Part shown: piece by piece, positions 54,115 to 64,000 of the stretch
Position numbering within the stretch: position 1 is the stretch's first letter
How the letters are laid out: the number at the start of each line of letters is the position of its first letter
NCBI GenBank assembly: GCA_963383645.1
Contig: OY726560.1
Location: 88,260,093 to 88,324,092 of the forward strand
DNA: 64,000 nucleotides
Source: Muscardinus avellanarius
Taxonomy: Eukaryota; Chordata; Mammalia; Rodentia; Gliridae
Reading direction: 5' to 3'
Notes under the pieces: model-generated
Databases searched by the model: none
Seen by the model: the letters and a program-made list of their open reading frames with translations, nothing else
Told to the model about the DNA's origin: nothing
Program-made: the position numbers and the translations under genes

Positions 54115-56920
54115 AGAGGGATGCAAAACGGCATCAATCTCTGTTATTCTGCAGAGCTCTGGAGAATGGGAGAGTAGCCGGAAGATTACGTGGGACAAAG
54201 GCTGATGATATTTTTTAAACAGGAAGTTCAATTCTCCAGAGTTTAGATAATTTACATCAGTGTTGTGATAGCATTCATGCGCAAGAATCTGAAATCTATT
54301 CAGGAAAAGGGTTGGATGTGATCACCAACAACCATTCTGGTCTTACTAGGGAAGATTAACCAAAGTGTTGCCATTTAAAGTAACTTAGATCTGGAGGCTA
54401 GAGACACAGCATGGAGATATACAACATAAGCCTCAGCAGGCATACTGGACTTTTCTGTGTTTTTGAGTAGTTCCTCAATGGCGTGCGTATAAGCAAGAAA
54501 CATGGACAAATGCTACTATGTCGAGATAGACTTGAAAACACTTTTTTTGGTAGCTTTTTATTGGTAGATTTCTCTTGAGAAATGGGGATGGAAACAGAGC
54601 ACATATACTTGGAAGAAAATATTGGATTCGTATATTACCTTCTACCATCTTCCTGGTAAATTTTAACATATTTTTTTCCCATTGCTTTGGTAAAGAAATT
54701 CTTAGAATGAAGATGTTTAGTTATGATATTGTTGTTCCCAAACAAATATAATTTTCTATTGTGTTTTATATTTTTCTGCTTTGTTTTGTTTTGTTTCTTT
54801 TGGAAGAAGTAGTATCTTTTTTGCATTATAGTTCAAATGACCTTTTTCTTATTGGAGGACATACTAACACATAGTTGATAAAAGACAATAGTGCCCAGAA
54901 AAGAGCAAAAAAATACTTAAAAATGCATTATATATACTTTATGTAACAAAATACACCTATGGGACTAGTCAAGACTTACTCATAATCTAATGAGATTTTC
55001 AATTTTGTGTCAGGTTGAAATTAAGAAGACTGAGTATTTGATTTGATCTAGGAATATTCCCTTTTTTACTTTTTCATCATTCATATTATGAAGGTGAATC
55101 CAAAGTAATAGTTTGTTGCAGGTAGCCTGAAATTTCAATACTTTAAGAGGTGAGTTCTCCTCCTGTCTGGGGAGATATGCAAAGTAGATTGTGTTTATCT
55201 TTGGACCCATTCAGAGGCTTTCTCACACTCTTTCTCTACTAAAAGCTTCCAGTGGGGTCTCTATTTCAAAGAATCGGAAGGGCCTGTTTTAGGAGAAAAT
55301 GCCCTAAAGGTCCCTTACGGGAATGAAACAGTAAGGTTCCTATATTCTTTCATATGTTTTAAATATATATTTTCCAATTACTAAAAAAAGTGACAGTGTT
55401 ATAGCACCTCTGCAATAAAAACCTTCTTAAGATAAAAGATGATGTTCCCGTCTTTTGAAAAGCGATGGGCTATTTGGTCATAATTTTTCTATTATGTAGC
55501 TGTTTTAGAGCCATTTACTGGAAAAAATGAGAGCTCATTGGGGCTGCTTGAGGCCACCTTATCATTTTTTTTCTATAGCTGCGATGGTATCTTTTTTAAC
55601 TGTAAACTTCACAGTGTTAGTGTTTTCCTTTGTGAATTCTGGGACTATATTCTCGAGCCTGTGGGCATGCCAGTCCAGACTACTGCCTTCCCTCTCCAGC
55701 AGGTGAGTCAAGCATAACATGAAGAGGTGGTTAGAATTTTACTGCCCCCAATTCAGAGACCTGCAGCTTTCTCTCTTCTCCCTTTGCTTAGCAACAGGAC
55801 GGTGGTGAGCACTGTATTAGCAACAGATTTCTCTCTTTATTGAAAAGAAGAACTTAAGGATATAAGACGGCACATAAAACATCACACGTTTTACTAAATT
55901 CGAATTTCATACTTTGAGTACCAGGGGCTTCCTCCAGCCACAGAATTTTCACAGTATTTCTGGTTGAAACTGACTTAATTGTATAACAACATCTGAGCCC
56001 TGGTTACTCAGTGAATGGAGCAGAATGTCGGCAGGCAATGAAGTACCAAAGCATCTTTTAACTAGAACTCTGCCCTCTTTTTTCCCCCAGGTACTATTTT
56101 TATAAATTTAAGTCATCTAGGTCAGGAATTAAGGCCATCCTTGTCGTAGTAGTTGAAAGGAATTTAGAGTTGCACACTCTGTTTTCTTCATTCTGTTAAT
56201 GCTAAGAGCTTGTTTTAAATTCAGTGTTTCTATTCAGCGATGGTGATGGATCCTGTTCTTTGAGAGAGTCATTGCTAGACACCCAGGAGAGTGGCAAGAT
56301 GAGAGGGACACCGTCTCTGCCTTCAAGGATCGGAGCAGATGTGTTGACTTATATAAAATTAAGCATAAAAAATTAGGTTGCCAATATTCAGTCAATTTTT
56401 ACCTAAAGAATAGCAATTTGATATGAGATGACCTAAAAAGTGTTCTAGTTTTGTTGGAGAGACATTGAGGCTGAAGATATTGATTGTCACTGGTAGAATC
56501 TAGGAAGGCTTGATGGGTATATATGGTTTAAGTAAGGCCTTGAAGGCTGAGTGGAACTGGATTCCCCTTCAATTAACTTCCTTCTATCCTAGATGGTAGG
56601 AAGCTTAATCAAAGGAAGAGAACAGAAAGTAAGAGTTCTGCTTAGAAAATAGCAAATAATCCAGAATTCTTGGAGCAAATATCTCCTGGGTCATATGGGG
56701 GCAGGGCAAACATAGCTGAAAAAATAACTCGGTGTCAAGGGGACTTATTTTTTTAGGCAACAGAGAAACATCAAAGATTCCTTGAGGAAGACAGCAACAA
56801 ATTCATAACTGTACTTCCTCACTATCTTTAAGCTCTGTATTTGCTGTTCCCCAGGATGGGCTGATCTACTCTCTTCCAAAAAGTTAACAGAAAAATTTGA
56901 ATGTATATTTTTTTTCTTTC
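54115..56920. other. Unique non-coding DNA
   Basis: Nearly 2.8 kb without confident repeats apart from an L2-like patch at 56,265-56,340. Short frames on both strands lack domains. Confidence 0.45.
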
Positions 56921-56924
56921 TTTT

Positions 56925-57120
56925 TTTTGTAGTACTGGGAATTGAACCTAGGGGCATTCTACCTTCAAGATACACTCCCAGACCTATTTTTTTGAAACAG
57001 GGTCTCACTAAGTTGTAGAGGGCCTCATTAAGTAGCTGAAGCTGGCGGAGAACCTGCGATCTTCCTGTCTCAACCTCCCAAGTACTAGTATTACAAGCAT
57101 GTGCCACCATTTCTGGCTCA
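56925..57120 (-). mobile_element. B1-dID SINE
   Basis: Antisense copy (GGGAATTGAACCTAGGGGC, CTCCCAGACC, GCATGTGCCACCATTTCTGG) with a shortened linker. Confidence 0.88.
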
Positions 57121-57156
57121 GACAGTATCTTTTAATAGATATATATTTTTCTTTTT

Positions 57157-57391
57157 TTGGTACTGAAGATTAAACTCAAGAGTATTCTTCTGAGATATAC
57201 CCCCAAATAAAAATTTCCAAATAAAATATTTTTATTTCCAAATAAAAATAAATATATTTTTATTTGGAAATAGTCTCACTAAATTGCTGAGGGCCTCCCT
57301 AAGTTGCTGACACTGATATCAAACCTGCAATACTCCTATCTCAGCCTCCCAAGTACTAAGATTATAAGCATTTGCCACCACACCTGGCTTA
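57157..57391 (-). mobile_element. B1-dID SINE with expanded linker
   Basis: Antisense copy whose linker holds repeated AAATATTTTTATTTCC/CCAAATAAAAAT segments (57,205-57,265), a local tandem expansion. Confidence 0.85.
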
Positions 57392-57522
57392 ATGGCTACA
57401 TTTGAATTATATATCAGTATTAATAAGGGAGTCCAAAGTGATATGGAAAAGAAACTGAAAAAATTTGGTTTGATTGAAAATAAAATCAAAGAGAGATTAG
57501 GGAAGATTTTGAAAAATCATAT

Positions 57523-57610
57523 CCTTGGACTGTAGGGTATAGCTGTGTGACAGAGTACATGCTTAGCATACATGAGGTCCTAAGTTTCATCTCTAGCACC
57601 AAAAAAAAAG
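57523..57610 (+). mobile_element. ID-type SINE monomer
   Basis: 'GTAGGGTATAGCTGTGTGAC', 'AGAGTACATGCTTAGCATAC', 'ATGAGGTCCTAAGTTTCATC', 'TCTAGCACC' then an A-run. It keeps the GCTTAGCAT block that the dID half lacks, so it is a full ID (tRNA-Ala-like) copy rather than B1-dID. Confidence 0.8.
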
Positions 57611-57671
57611 AAAGGAGAAAACTCATGTCTAGAGCATCCACACAGGGAGCATGAAATAAAAGTTTATAAAT

Positions 57672-57892
57672 GCTGGGTGTACTGGTGCACACTTGTAATC
57701 CCAGTACTTGGGAGGCTGAGACAGGAGGACCCCAGGGTTGAAGCCAGCCTCGACAGTTCAGCAAAGCCCTCCACAACTTAGCAAGGCCCTTTGCAATTTA
57801 TTGAGACCTAGTTTCCAAATAAGAAATACAATCAGGTGGAGGGTTTAGCTCCAAGGTAGAATGCCTCTGGGTTCAATCCCCAGTGCCACAAT
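57672..57892 (+). mobile_element. B1-dID SINE
   Basis: Sense copy (CTGGGTGTACTGGTGCACAC, CTGAGACAGGAGGACCCC, GGGTTTAGCTCCAAGGTAG) with a duplicated CTTAGCAAGGCCCTTTGC segment and an AATAAAT tail. Confidence 0.9.
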
Positions 57893-57921
57893 AAATGAAT
57901 AATCAAAACAAAGAATAAAAT

Positions 57922-57977
57922 ATAGTGCTGAAGTGTAGCTCAGAGGGAGAATGTCCCTGGGTTCAATCACTAGTACT

Positions 57978-57978
<1 letters not shown>
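57922..57978 (+). mobile_element. ID half, solitary
   Basis: 'GTGCTGAAGTGTAGCTCAGA' then 'CCCTGGGTTCAATCACTAGT'. It leads straight into the GAAA array. Confidence 0.75.
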
Positions 57979-58038
<60 letters not shown>

Positions 58039-58160
58039 AGAGAGAAGAGAGAGGAAGGAAGGAAGGAAGGAAGGAAGGAGAGAAGAGGAGAGAAGAGAAG
58101 AGAAGAGAAGAGAAGAGAAGAGAAGAGAAGAGGAGAGGAGAGAAGAGAAAGAAAGGTTTA
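57976..58160. repeat. Long purine tract, (GAAA)n to (GGAA)n to (AGAAG)n
   Basis: About 185 bp that is almost purely A/G on the plus strand: ~15 GAAA units, then GGAA units, then AGAAG/AGAGG units. It starts at a SINE tail. All open frames over it are low-complexity. Confidence 0.95.
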
Positions 58161-58164
58161 TAAA

Positions 58165-58330
58165 CTTTGGCCCCAATCCAGCCCACCCCTATTTTTATAA
58201 ATGCAGCTTTGCTGAAACACAGTCTGGTTTATTGGTCACATGCTGTCTGTGACTTCTTCCGCATTACACTGCAGAAACAGAGTTGAGTAGTTCAGACACC
58301 AGCAGTATGACCAGGGAAACCTAAAATGTT
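58165..58330 (+). mobile_element. hAT-type MITE relic
   Basis: 'CTTTGGCCCCAATCCAGCCC', 'TTTTATAAATGCAGCTTTGC', 'GAAACACAGTCTGG', 'GCAGAAACAGAGTTGAGTAG' and 'CCTAAAATGTTACTATGG' follow the order of the common eutherian hAT repeat with GGTCGGCAAACT ends. The family name is left open. Confidence 0.6.
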
Positions 58331-58550
58331 ACTATGGAAGTTTTCTAAACCCTGGGATTAAAGAGATGCAAAGAGTTGATTTGACTAATCTTTTATTTTT
58401 CAACTTTCTGACAGAGATGTACAAGAAATATTTTCCAAGAATATCATAGTAGTGTAAGCATGACAATAAAACTCCAGTGGTGGACCTTTGGCTGCCTCCG
58501 CCATGAGTAGGGAGTTCATGAGTTGGTCCCAGAGCGCTTACTCACTGCTA

Positions 58551-58566
58551 CTCAGACTTGGTTTTA
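58551..58566. repeat. Target-site duplication, left copy
   Basis: CTCAGACTTGGTTTTA recurs exactly at 58,772-58,787. Confidence 0.92.
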
Positions 58567-58771
58567 TTTTTATTTTTATTTTTATTTTTTTGGTGGTACT
58601 GGGGTTCCTGGAAGCCCTTCTACCTCCAGGCTACACTCCCAGACCTATTTTTACATTTTTATTTGGAAACAGGGTCTCCTACGCCAGCGCGCGGCTGGCT
58701 TTGAACCTGCGCGATCCTCCTGTCTCTGCCTCCCAAGCGCGGGGATTACAAGCGTGCGCCACCACGCCCGG
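58567..58771 (-). mobile_element. Short-form CpG-rich B1-dID SINE
   Basis: Antisense copy with (ATTTTT)n tail, CTGGGGTTCCTGGAAGCCC, GTCTCCTACGCCAGCGCGCG, and intact CpGs in AGCGTGCGCCACCACGCCCG. Perfect 16-bp TSD. Probably the youngest insertion in the window. Confidence 0.96.
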
Positions 58772-58787
58772 CTCAGACTTGGTTTTA
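58772..58787. repeat. Target-site duplication, right copy
   Basis: Exact copy of 58,551-58,566. Confidence 0.92.
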
Positions 58788-58789
58788 GC

Positions 58790-59340
58790 CCTTCATAGAT
58801 ACTCTCGAAGTCTTGCAGTTTTGAGAAAGATCTAGATGCTGGAACATTTATGTGATGTCGCCCAGTTTTTAAATATTAGCAGCTAATGCAACATGAAGTT
58901 TTTAATCTTAGGGGCCAAAAGTAACATTTCTCCAGCCTGGATTTGTTTCATTTGTGGATTTGGGATTTGAGGTCATGAACAAGACATCACCGAGACAAGG
59001 GAGGAGGTGTTGTGTGGAGATAAACTGAATAAAAAGCAAATGGAGCAGTGAATACGTGGTTCTTACATGGCCCATGATATTGTGAGTGAAAGTGTGGTAG
59101 CAGTCACCAGGGTGTGCTTATTTCTATCAGTCAAGTTTGCTTTAAAGCACAATTAGTTTTCAGTGCATTGGTGAGATGACTCAGATTTAATTACAGTTTT
59201 TATTACGGTGCTATTCTTATTGGACTAATTTCCTCTTCTTTACCCATCATGTAACTGAAATGCAAGAAGAGAAAGCAGTTGATTGTGTATCTGTAATTCA
59301 GATGTCTATTTTAAAATTAAAAAATGGAGATTAAAGAATT
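58790..59340. other. Unique DNA
   Basis: No recognisable feature. Confidence 0.4.
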
Positions 59341-59345
59341 GTATG

Positions 59346-59470
59346 AGCCAGGCATGGTGATGTACATCTGTAATCCCAGTACTCAGGAGGCTGAGCCAGA
59401 AGGATCACAGATTCAAGGTGGGCCTTAGTAATTTAGTGAGACCCTGTTTCAACATAAAAAGTAAAATAGG
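59346..59470 (+). mobile_element. B1-dID SINE left half, interrupted
   Basis: Sense B1 half (GAGCCAGGCATGGTGATGTA, AATTTAGTGAGACCCTG) ending in the A-rich linker GTAAAATAGGACTGGG. Confidence 0.85.
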
Positions 59471-59692
59471 ACTGGGTGTGGTGGCACACACCTGTAATCC
59501 CAGTACCTGAGAGGCTGAGACAGGAGGACTGCAGATTTGTAGCCAGCCTCAGCTACTTAGTGAGGCCCTCTGCAATTTAGTGAGACCCTGTCTCAAAATA
59601 ATAAAAAATAGGGCTGAGGATGTAGCTCAGAGGTAGAATGCCTCTGGATTCCATTCCAAGTATAGCAAAAAAAAAAAAAAAAAAAAAAAAAA
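59471..59692 (+). mobile_element. B1-dID SINE nested in another
   Basis: Complete sense copy (GTGTGGTGGCACACACC, GCTGAGGATGTAGCTCAGAG) ending in an A26 tail (59,667-59,692). It sits in the linker of the older SINE, with AAAATAGGACT repeated on both sides. Confidence 0.9.
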
Positions 59693-59752
59693 GGAAAATA
59701 GGACTTGGGTATAGCTCAGAGGTAGCATACTGAGTTCAGTCCCAGTACCACA
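59693..59752 (+). mobile_element. ID half of the interrupted SINE
   Basis: 'GACTTGGGTATAGCTCAGAG' then 'TCAGTCCCAGTACCAC', continuing 59,346-59,470. Confidence 0.8.
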
Positions 59753-59754
59753 GA

Positions 59755-60345
59755 AAACAATTACTCGCACTGCAGATCCTACAGAAGACCCTACAGAGAT
59801 AAGATATATCAATGTGTTTACTAGGTTTTGGTTCAAGTGCAAATCAAAATGTTGGTAGTATCAAAATGTTTTGACAGAGTAATTTGCATATTATTAGTAG
59901 TATTTTTTTAAAAAATTGCTCATTTATACCTCTGATTTGAAGTAGACTTTGCATTATGCATTATTAACCATGATATTATATTCTATTTCATATTTTATCT
60001 TAGCTAAATATGTCTGCAGTTATAGAAAAGAGGTCAACAGTAAAATCAGATTTGTATAGTCATAGTGTTTTGGAGCTAAATGTAACTAATCGACTTCATC
60101 TAGTTCGTCGTCTTCATTTTTCTGATGGCCGTGGAAATAACCTCTATAGCAACCTTTGTCAAAGCTCAATAGAACACTTTGAAGTTTTATGTAAAAATGC
60201 TAACTAAAATTCTGAAGTTTATTATCACAATTCCAATATAACAAATTCTACATTATATAGATGATTGCAAGAATCTACAGAAAAAAAGATCATTACAACC
60301 AAGAAAAAAATATCTTTATTAAGGGATCTCAAATAAATTTGTTTT
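59755..60345. other. Unique AT-rich DNA with a small unexplained frame
   Basis: A 65-codon plus frame at 60,010-60,207 lies in otherwise AT-rich sequence with three CpGs within 60,090-60,112. I do not recognise the peptide and no splice or promoter context is evident. Confidence 0.3.
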
Positions 60346-60349
60346 CTAG

Positions 60350-60547
60350 CCAGTTGTGGCAGTGCACACTTGTAATCCCAGCATTCAGGAGGCCGAAACA
60401 GGAGGATTGTGGTTTAAGGAGAGCCTCAACTATTTTTTGAGGCCCTTTGCAATTCAGTGAGCCCCTGTTTCAAAATAAAGAATAAAAAATAGAGCTTTGG
60501 TGTAGCTCAGAGGTAAAATTTCCCTGGGTTCCATCCTCAGTACTGCC
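60350..60547 (+). mobile_element. B1-dID SINE
   Basis: Sense copy (AGTTGTGGCAGTGCACAC, CAATTCAGTGAGCCCCTG, TTGGTGTAGCTCAGAGG) with a C-run end. Confidence 0.9.
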
Positions 60548-60549
60548 CC

Positions 60550-60765
60550 CCAAAAATTGTTTTCTTACTACAAATCCCCCTTTCCAATGTGATGAAGATG
60601 ATGTAACTGTTAATTGGTCTGAGATATTGGTTAATGAGTAATGAAGACACAGATCAAAGACAAAAATTAATAGGCCAAAGGTAAAATTTTATCTGGATCA
60701 AGGAGGATTAAAAATAATAGAAAATCTAATTCAAATTAATTATTAAATTTTACAAAGCATCCTAA
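60550..60765. other. Unique DNA
   Basis: Short AT-rich interval without recognised features. Confidence 0.4.
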
Positions 60766-60768
60766 TAT

Positions 60769-60803
<35 letters not shown>

Positions 60804-60806
60804 TTT
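60769..60806. repeat. (ATTT)n microsatellite
   Basis: About nine units, joined to the tail of the antisense SINE at 60,808. Confidence 0.9.
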
Positions 60807-60807
60807 T

Positions 60808-61010
60808 TGTGATATTAGGGATGGAACCCAGGGGCATTCTACCTCAGAGCTATACCACCAGCCCTCTTAGTTTATTCTTTATTTTGAAACATGGTCTTCC
60901 TGAGTTGCAAAGGGCCTCACTAAGTAGCTGAGGCTGTCCTCAAACCTGCTACCCTCCTGTCTCAGCCTCCCGAATGCTGGATTACAAGGGTGCAGCACCA
61001 TGCTTGGCAA
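60808..61010 (-). mobile_element. B1-dID SINE
   Basis: Antisense copy (GGGATGGAACCCAGGGGC, AGAGCTATACCACCAGCCC, GGCTGTCCTCAAACCTG). Confidence 0.9.
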
Positions 61011-61014
61011 TAAT

Positions 61015-62035
61015 TTTTGTTTTAAAGAGAAGGTAGGCAGCTAGTTCTTATTTAAAACAACAGCTCTGTTGACTTCATGTGTTATAGTCATTCTCTATAA
61101 AAAAGTGTGGGCAAACAAATTTTAATTTAAAAAGTTTAATAAAGACTTTGGAAGAATAGTGTATAAGGAAAAGTTAGTAATGAAATATTTCTATGGGCCC
61201 AAATCTACTAAGGTGGTACCTTTCTTGTGGTATTGCCAACATTAGCAAGTGTACCCAATTAGTAATTAGAAAAGTATTTTGACACAAAAGATGAAACACA
61301 CATAAAAAATCCATGAATGTTTATTGCAGCCCTATAGGCATAAGAGGCAGTATATATTAAGTTGCTGCATTTAACAATGGATATCATTAATTCATTAATA
61401 CCTTCACCATTCATGACTGAGCGTCGACTGTGTGTGAGGTGTTGTTCCATTGCCTTGGAGGACCAGTGAACATGACAAGTGCTCCGTCCTGGGATTACAA
61501 TGCTCGAACATCCACTCTAGGAGCCAGGCATATTTTTCATTTTTGCAATCCAGGCAACAGATTTATAATTATGGACTCTAAGATGTCATGTTATGCTTTC
61601 ATGCATGGACTCAAAAGCATCAGTATTACCTTATGTTGGATGATGCTTCAGAGCTTAGGACCTACTCCCATTTGTATACATAGTGCTCAGCATCTGGAGG
61701 TATTTGTTTTCCAAAGGCAAAAACTGAGACCCTGGAAGATTTCCTGACATCCAGGAGTCTCACGAATAGTAAGTGGTAAAAGTGAGAAGTGCACCTCTCA
61801 TTCTAGAGATGCTCTTGTTCTGTGGCTCCGCCCTGCCCTTCAGACCAATTTGGCAAAAGGCCAATTGATTCATTATATCCTGGGAGGCAGAAGACGTCTA
61901 AACTTTTCTTGCTGTGGCAAGAAAAAGAAAAAAAATTGAATATTTGGTGACATGAGTAAAAAATAAGACCAGAAATTTAGCAACACTAGGAACAGCTGTA
62001 TGAGAAAGAAATATTTAGCAGTATGTCAATTCACA
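61015..62035. other. Unique DNA with MIR-like patches
   Basis: An antisense MIR-like patch lies near 61,700-61,780 (AAACTGAGACCCTGGAAG). No gene recognised. Confidence 0.4.
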
Positions 62036-62270
62036 GTATTTGACAAAAGTAAGAGTGAACGAGTGCCGCAGCCTGAATTGGACGGCTGGTCTGGGAAGAA
62101 GTTCAAGCGGTGGAGAGTGTGAGCCGTGCTTCCGAGTGATGGAAGGACCCGTCTTGGATCAGCCCAGCCTGCTCATGGAGATTGGCGAGTTCCCTAGAGC
62201 AGTCTTGGACTTTGATGTATGACTTTGTCAGCTGTTTTCTCTCTCTCAGTGTGTAGTGTCTCACTGTATA
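62036..62270 (+). other. GC-richer segment with a 60-codon frame, unassigned
   Basis: The 62,040-62,222 frame lies in sequence that is GC-richer than its flanks and has several CpGs. The peptide matches nothing I recognise, and no clear acceptor/donor pair brackets it. It could be an exon, a retrocopy fragment or chance. Confidence 0.2.
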
Positions 62271-62274
62271 CTAT

Positions 62275-64000
62275 GAGTAATAAGGAGGTTAGTTGGAATT
62301 GTCTTTTCCAAAGCAGTCAGGGATATACCATCCCCTCTCTCTGGAAATCTGCACATTTCTTCATTTAGAAAAGCACTCTGCTTCTTTCTAACAGTGACTG
62401 CAATACTAGGAGGAGATGAAACTGTGTAGTGGAGGGGTGGGAATCTCACTCACAAAGGAGTTTACTCCATTATAGAATAGTTACAAGCAGAGGAGAAGGA
62501 ATTAGGGGGCCCTAGTACCTAGCACGCAGTATATTCAAAGCCCTCTCTCTACCCTATTCCTTCCAGTCCTATACCTCTGTGTTGGTATTACTTTCATGTC
62601 TGTATTATAGATTAGGAAGCCAAGTTTCTGAGAGAATTCACAACTAAAAAGCTTAACTGCAATGCACCACTTCCTTTTTACATCAACCAGCTCTTGCCTT
62701 CCCTCCATCCTGATAGATTTTATCTTTCCTGACTACTTATTGTGGTATACATCTTAAATAAGGGACAGCTTTTATGTCTGCCTCTCCGGTATACTTGAAC
62801 CTATAGGTTCAACATTTTATAATAGAGTTCTCATGTGCCAAAATCATGGTAGAAGACAAATCAACACTGTTGTATAGAATTGGTTTTAGCAGTTTGAGGT
62901 TGGGGACAGTTTTGGATAAGTTAATTCTACTTGCCAAGTAAGTACCAATGGGAGAGGACAATGCTCCTTTATTTTTATTTATTTTAATTCTAAAAATTAT
63001 GACCTAGGTCATTAAAGACTTTTACCATCTTAAAAGTGAAAATAGTAATTAAATGGTTTAACTTATATAAGAAAACTTTAAAAACACAGAATTAAAATGT
63101 GATCATTTCATACTACTAAATAAGCTAAAGGGCTTTTTATTTCATAAAATTTTTAGGAACTCACGTCTTAAGAAACAACATAGTAGCTAATTAGCATACT
63201 TGAAGAGATGTACACAGATAATTCTAAGAACTAGACTCTAGTTCTTAAATATTTGAGCTAGGAAACATGAATCTACTTATGATGTGTATGGAGGGTCTGT
63301 GGTTCATAAATGCAAATTCTTCTAGATCTTGAATTAATCAGTTACCAGATTCCCAAAAGTCTCTCTGGCCCTTTAAAGTATTGGCCATAAACAGGAGACA
63401 CTGATGTAATCATGGTTTATTATTACTATTAATAAATGAAGATGCAGTCACTAGCGTGTAATTGAAATGTTACATACACATGTTGGTAGCCTAATTTAAC
63501 TCATGTGTGTGTACGCACATGAATGTACAAGTGTTTTCTTCCCTTTTGGGGAAAACTCTACATATGTAAAATTGGGTTGTATCTTTGGCACACTGAACCC
63601 CATAGATAACAGAAGCAAGAGAAACAAAGAAAGCCCAGAACCTGAGTATTCTGTTATATACTACTGGTCATCTAATAGACTAGGAACTGCAAGTCTCAGT
63701 TCTAATACTTTTGGCATTACAGGGAAATTCAAACTTTCCCTGGGAAGGTTTGAAATTAATCTGTTGAAATGAATGAACAATAGGAAGAATAACAGATGAC
63801 AAAGGATACAAATTTTACTGATATGCTTAAGTATTGAAGTCATACAAAATAAAAATGAAACTCAAAAAAGAGCTATATGTTTGAAGCTTTAATATCCTTA
63901 TTCATAGAAGAGAGGCAAGAGGGGTGCTGAAGGCAATTTGAGGAGAGTATTGATTGGCATTTAATGGAAATGAGTGAGCCCAGAGAACATACAATGTCCA
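62275..64000. other. Unique non-coding DNA
   Basis: Contains a MIR-like patch near 62,580-62,650. No gene, RNA or intact element recognised to the window end. Confidence 0.4.

Noticed and set aside
56745..57110. 121-codon minus-strand frame
   Set aside because: Its N-terminal half is the translation of a B1-dID SINE (HACNTSTWEVETGRS), a typical SINE-derived false frame.
57845..58200. Frames of 68-113 codons rich in Lys/Glu/Arg or Phe/Leu/Ser
   Set aside because: They are translations of the purine tract and the adjacent SINEs.

Overview
The window is nuclear DNA from a mammal, almost certainly a non-myomorph rodent. The best guess is the squirrel/dormouse/mountain-beaver group (Sciuromorpha). 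The main evidence is more than 30 copies of a SINE that joins a 7SL-derived B1-like left half (GTAATCCCAG, GAGGCTGAG, TAGTGAGACCCTGTTTC) to a right half resembling a deleted ID/tRNA-Ala element (GTAGCTCAGAGGTAGAATGC, CCCTGGGTTCAATCCCCAG). This is the B1-dID architecture. L1 copies with a 3' end containing ATTACAATGCACCAATAA are also present. The species cannot be fixed from the sequence alone.

No protein-coding gene can be supported. The open frames are short and repeat-derived or lie in AT-rich unique sequence, and no exon series, CpG-island promoter or RNA gene was recognised. The window reads as intergenic or deep-intronic DNA.

Layout: 1-9 kb is mostly unique DNA with MIR/L2/MER5A relics, three SINEs and an MST-like LTR. 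9.8-13 kb holds SINEs, long microsatellites, a MaLR LTR and an MLT1 plus LTR16/33-like pair. 13-19 kb is unique DNA with L2/MIR relics. 19.4-31.7 kb is SINE-dense with nested insertions, an MLT1-like LTR at 26.5-27.1 kb and L1 3' ends. 32.8-34.4 kb has an MLT1 LTR and two SINEs. 37.6-38.7 kb is an L1 ORF2 relic split by a SINE. 43.3-44.1 kb has a young SINE and MER5A. 45.3-47.1 kb is a fully delimited composite retroelement. 50.7-53.1 kb is a decayed class-II-like endogenous retrovirus (env remnant and 3' LTR). 56.9-61 kb is again SINE-dense with a long purine tract. 61-64 kb is mostly unique.

The most interesting object is the 1.79-kb element at 45,321-47,105 on the minus strand. It has a perfect 14-bp target-site duplication and an A-rich tail. 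Its 3' end resembles an L1 3' UTR, and it carries a GC-rich array of about fourteen 50-bp units and 91-bp-period GC-rich repeats at its 5' end. This modular order recalls primate SVA/LAVA elements. It may be an undescribed VNTR-bearing composite non-autonomous retrotransposon family. The main alternative is an internally deleted L1 whose lineage has an unusual 5' UTR.
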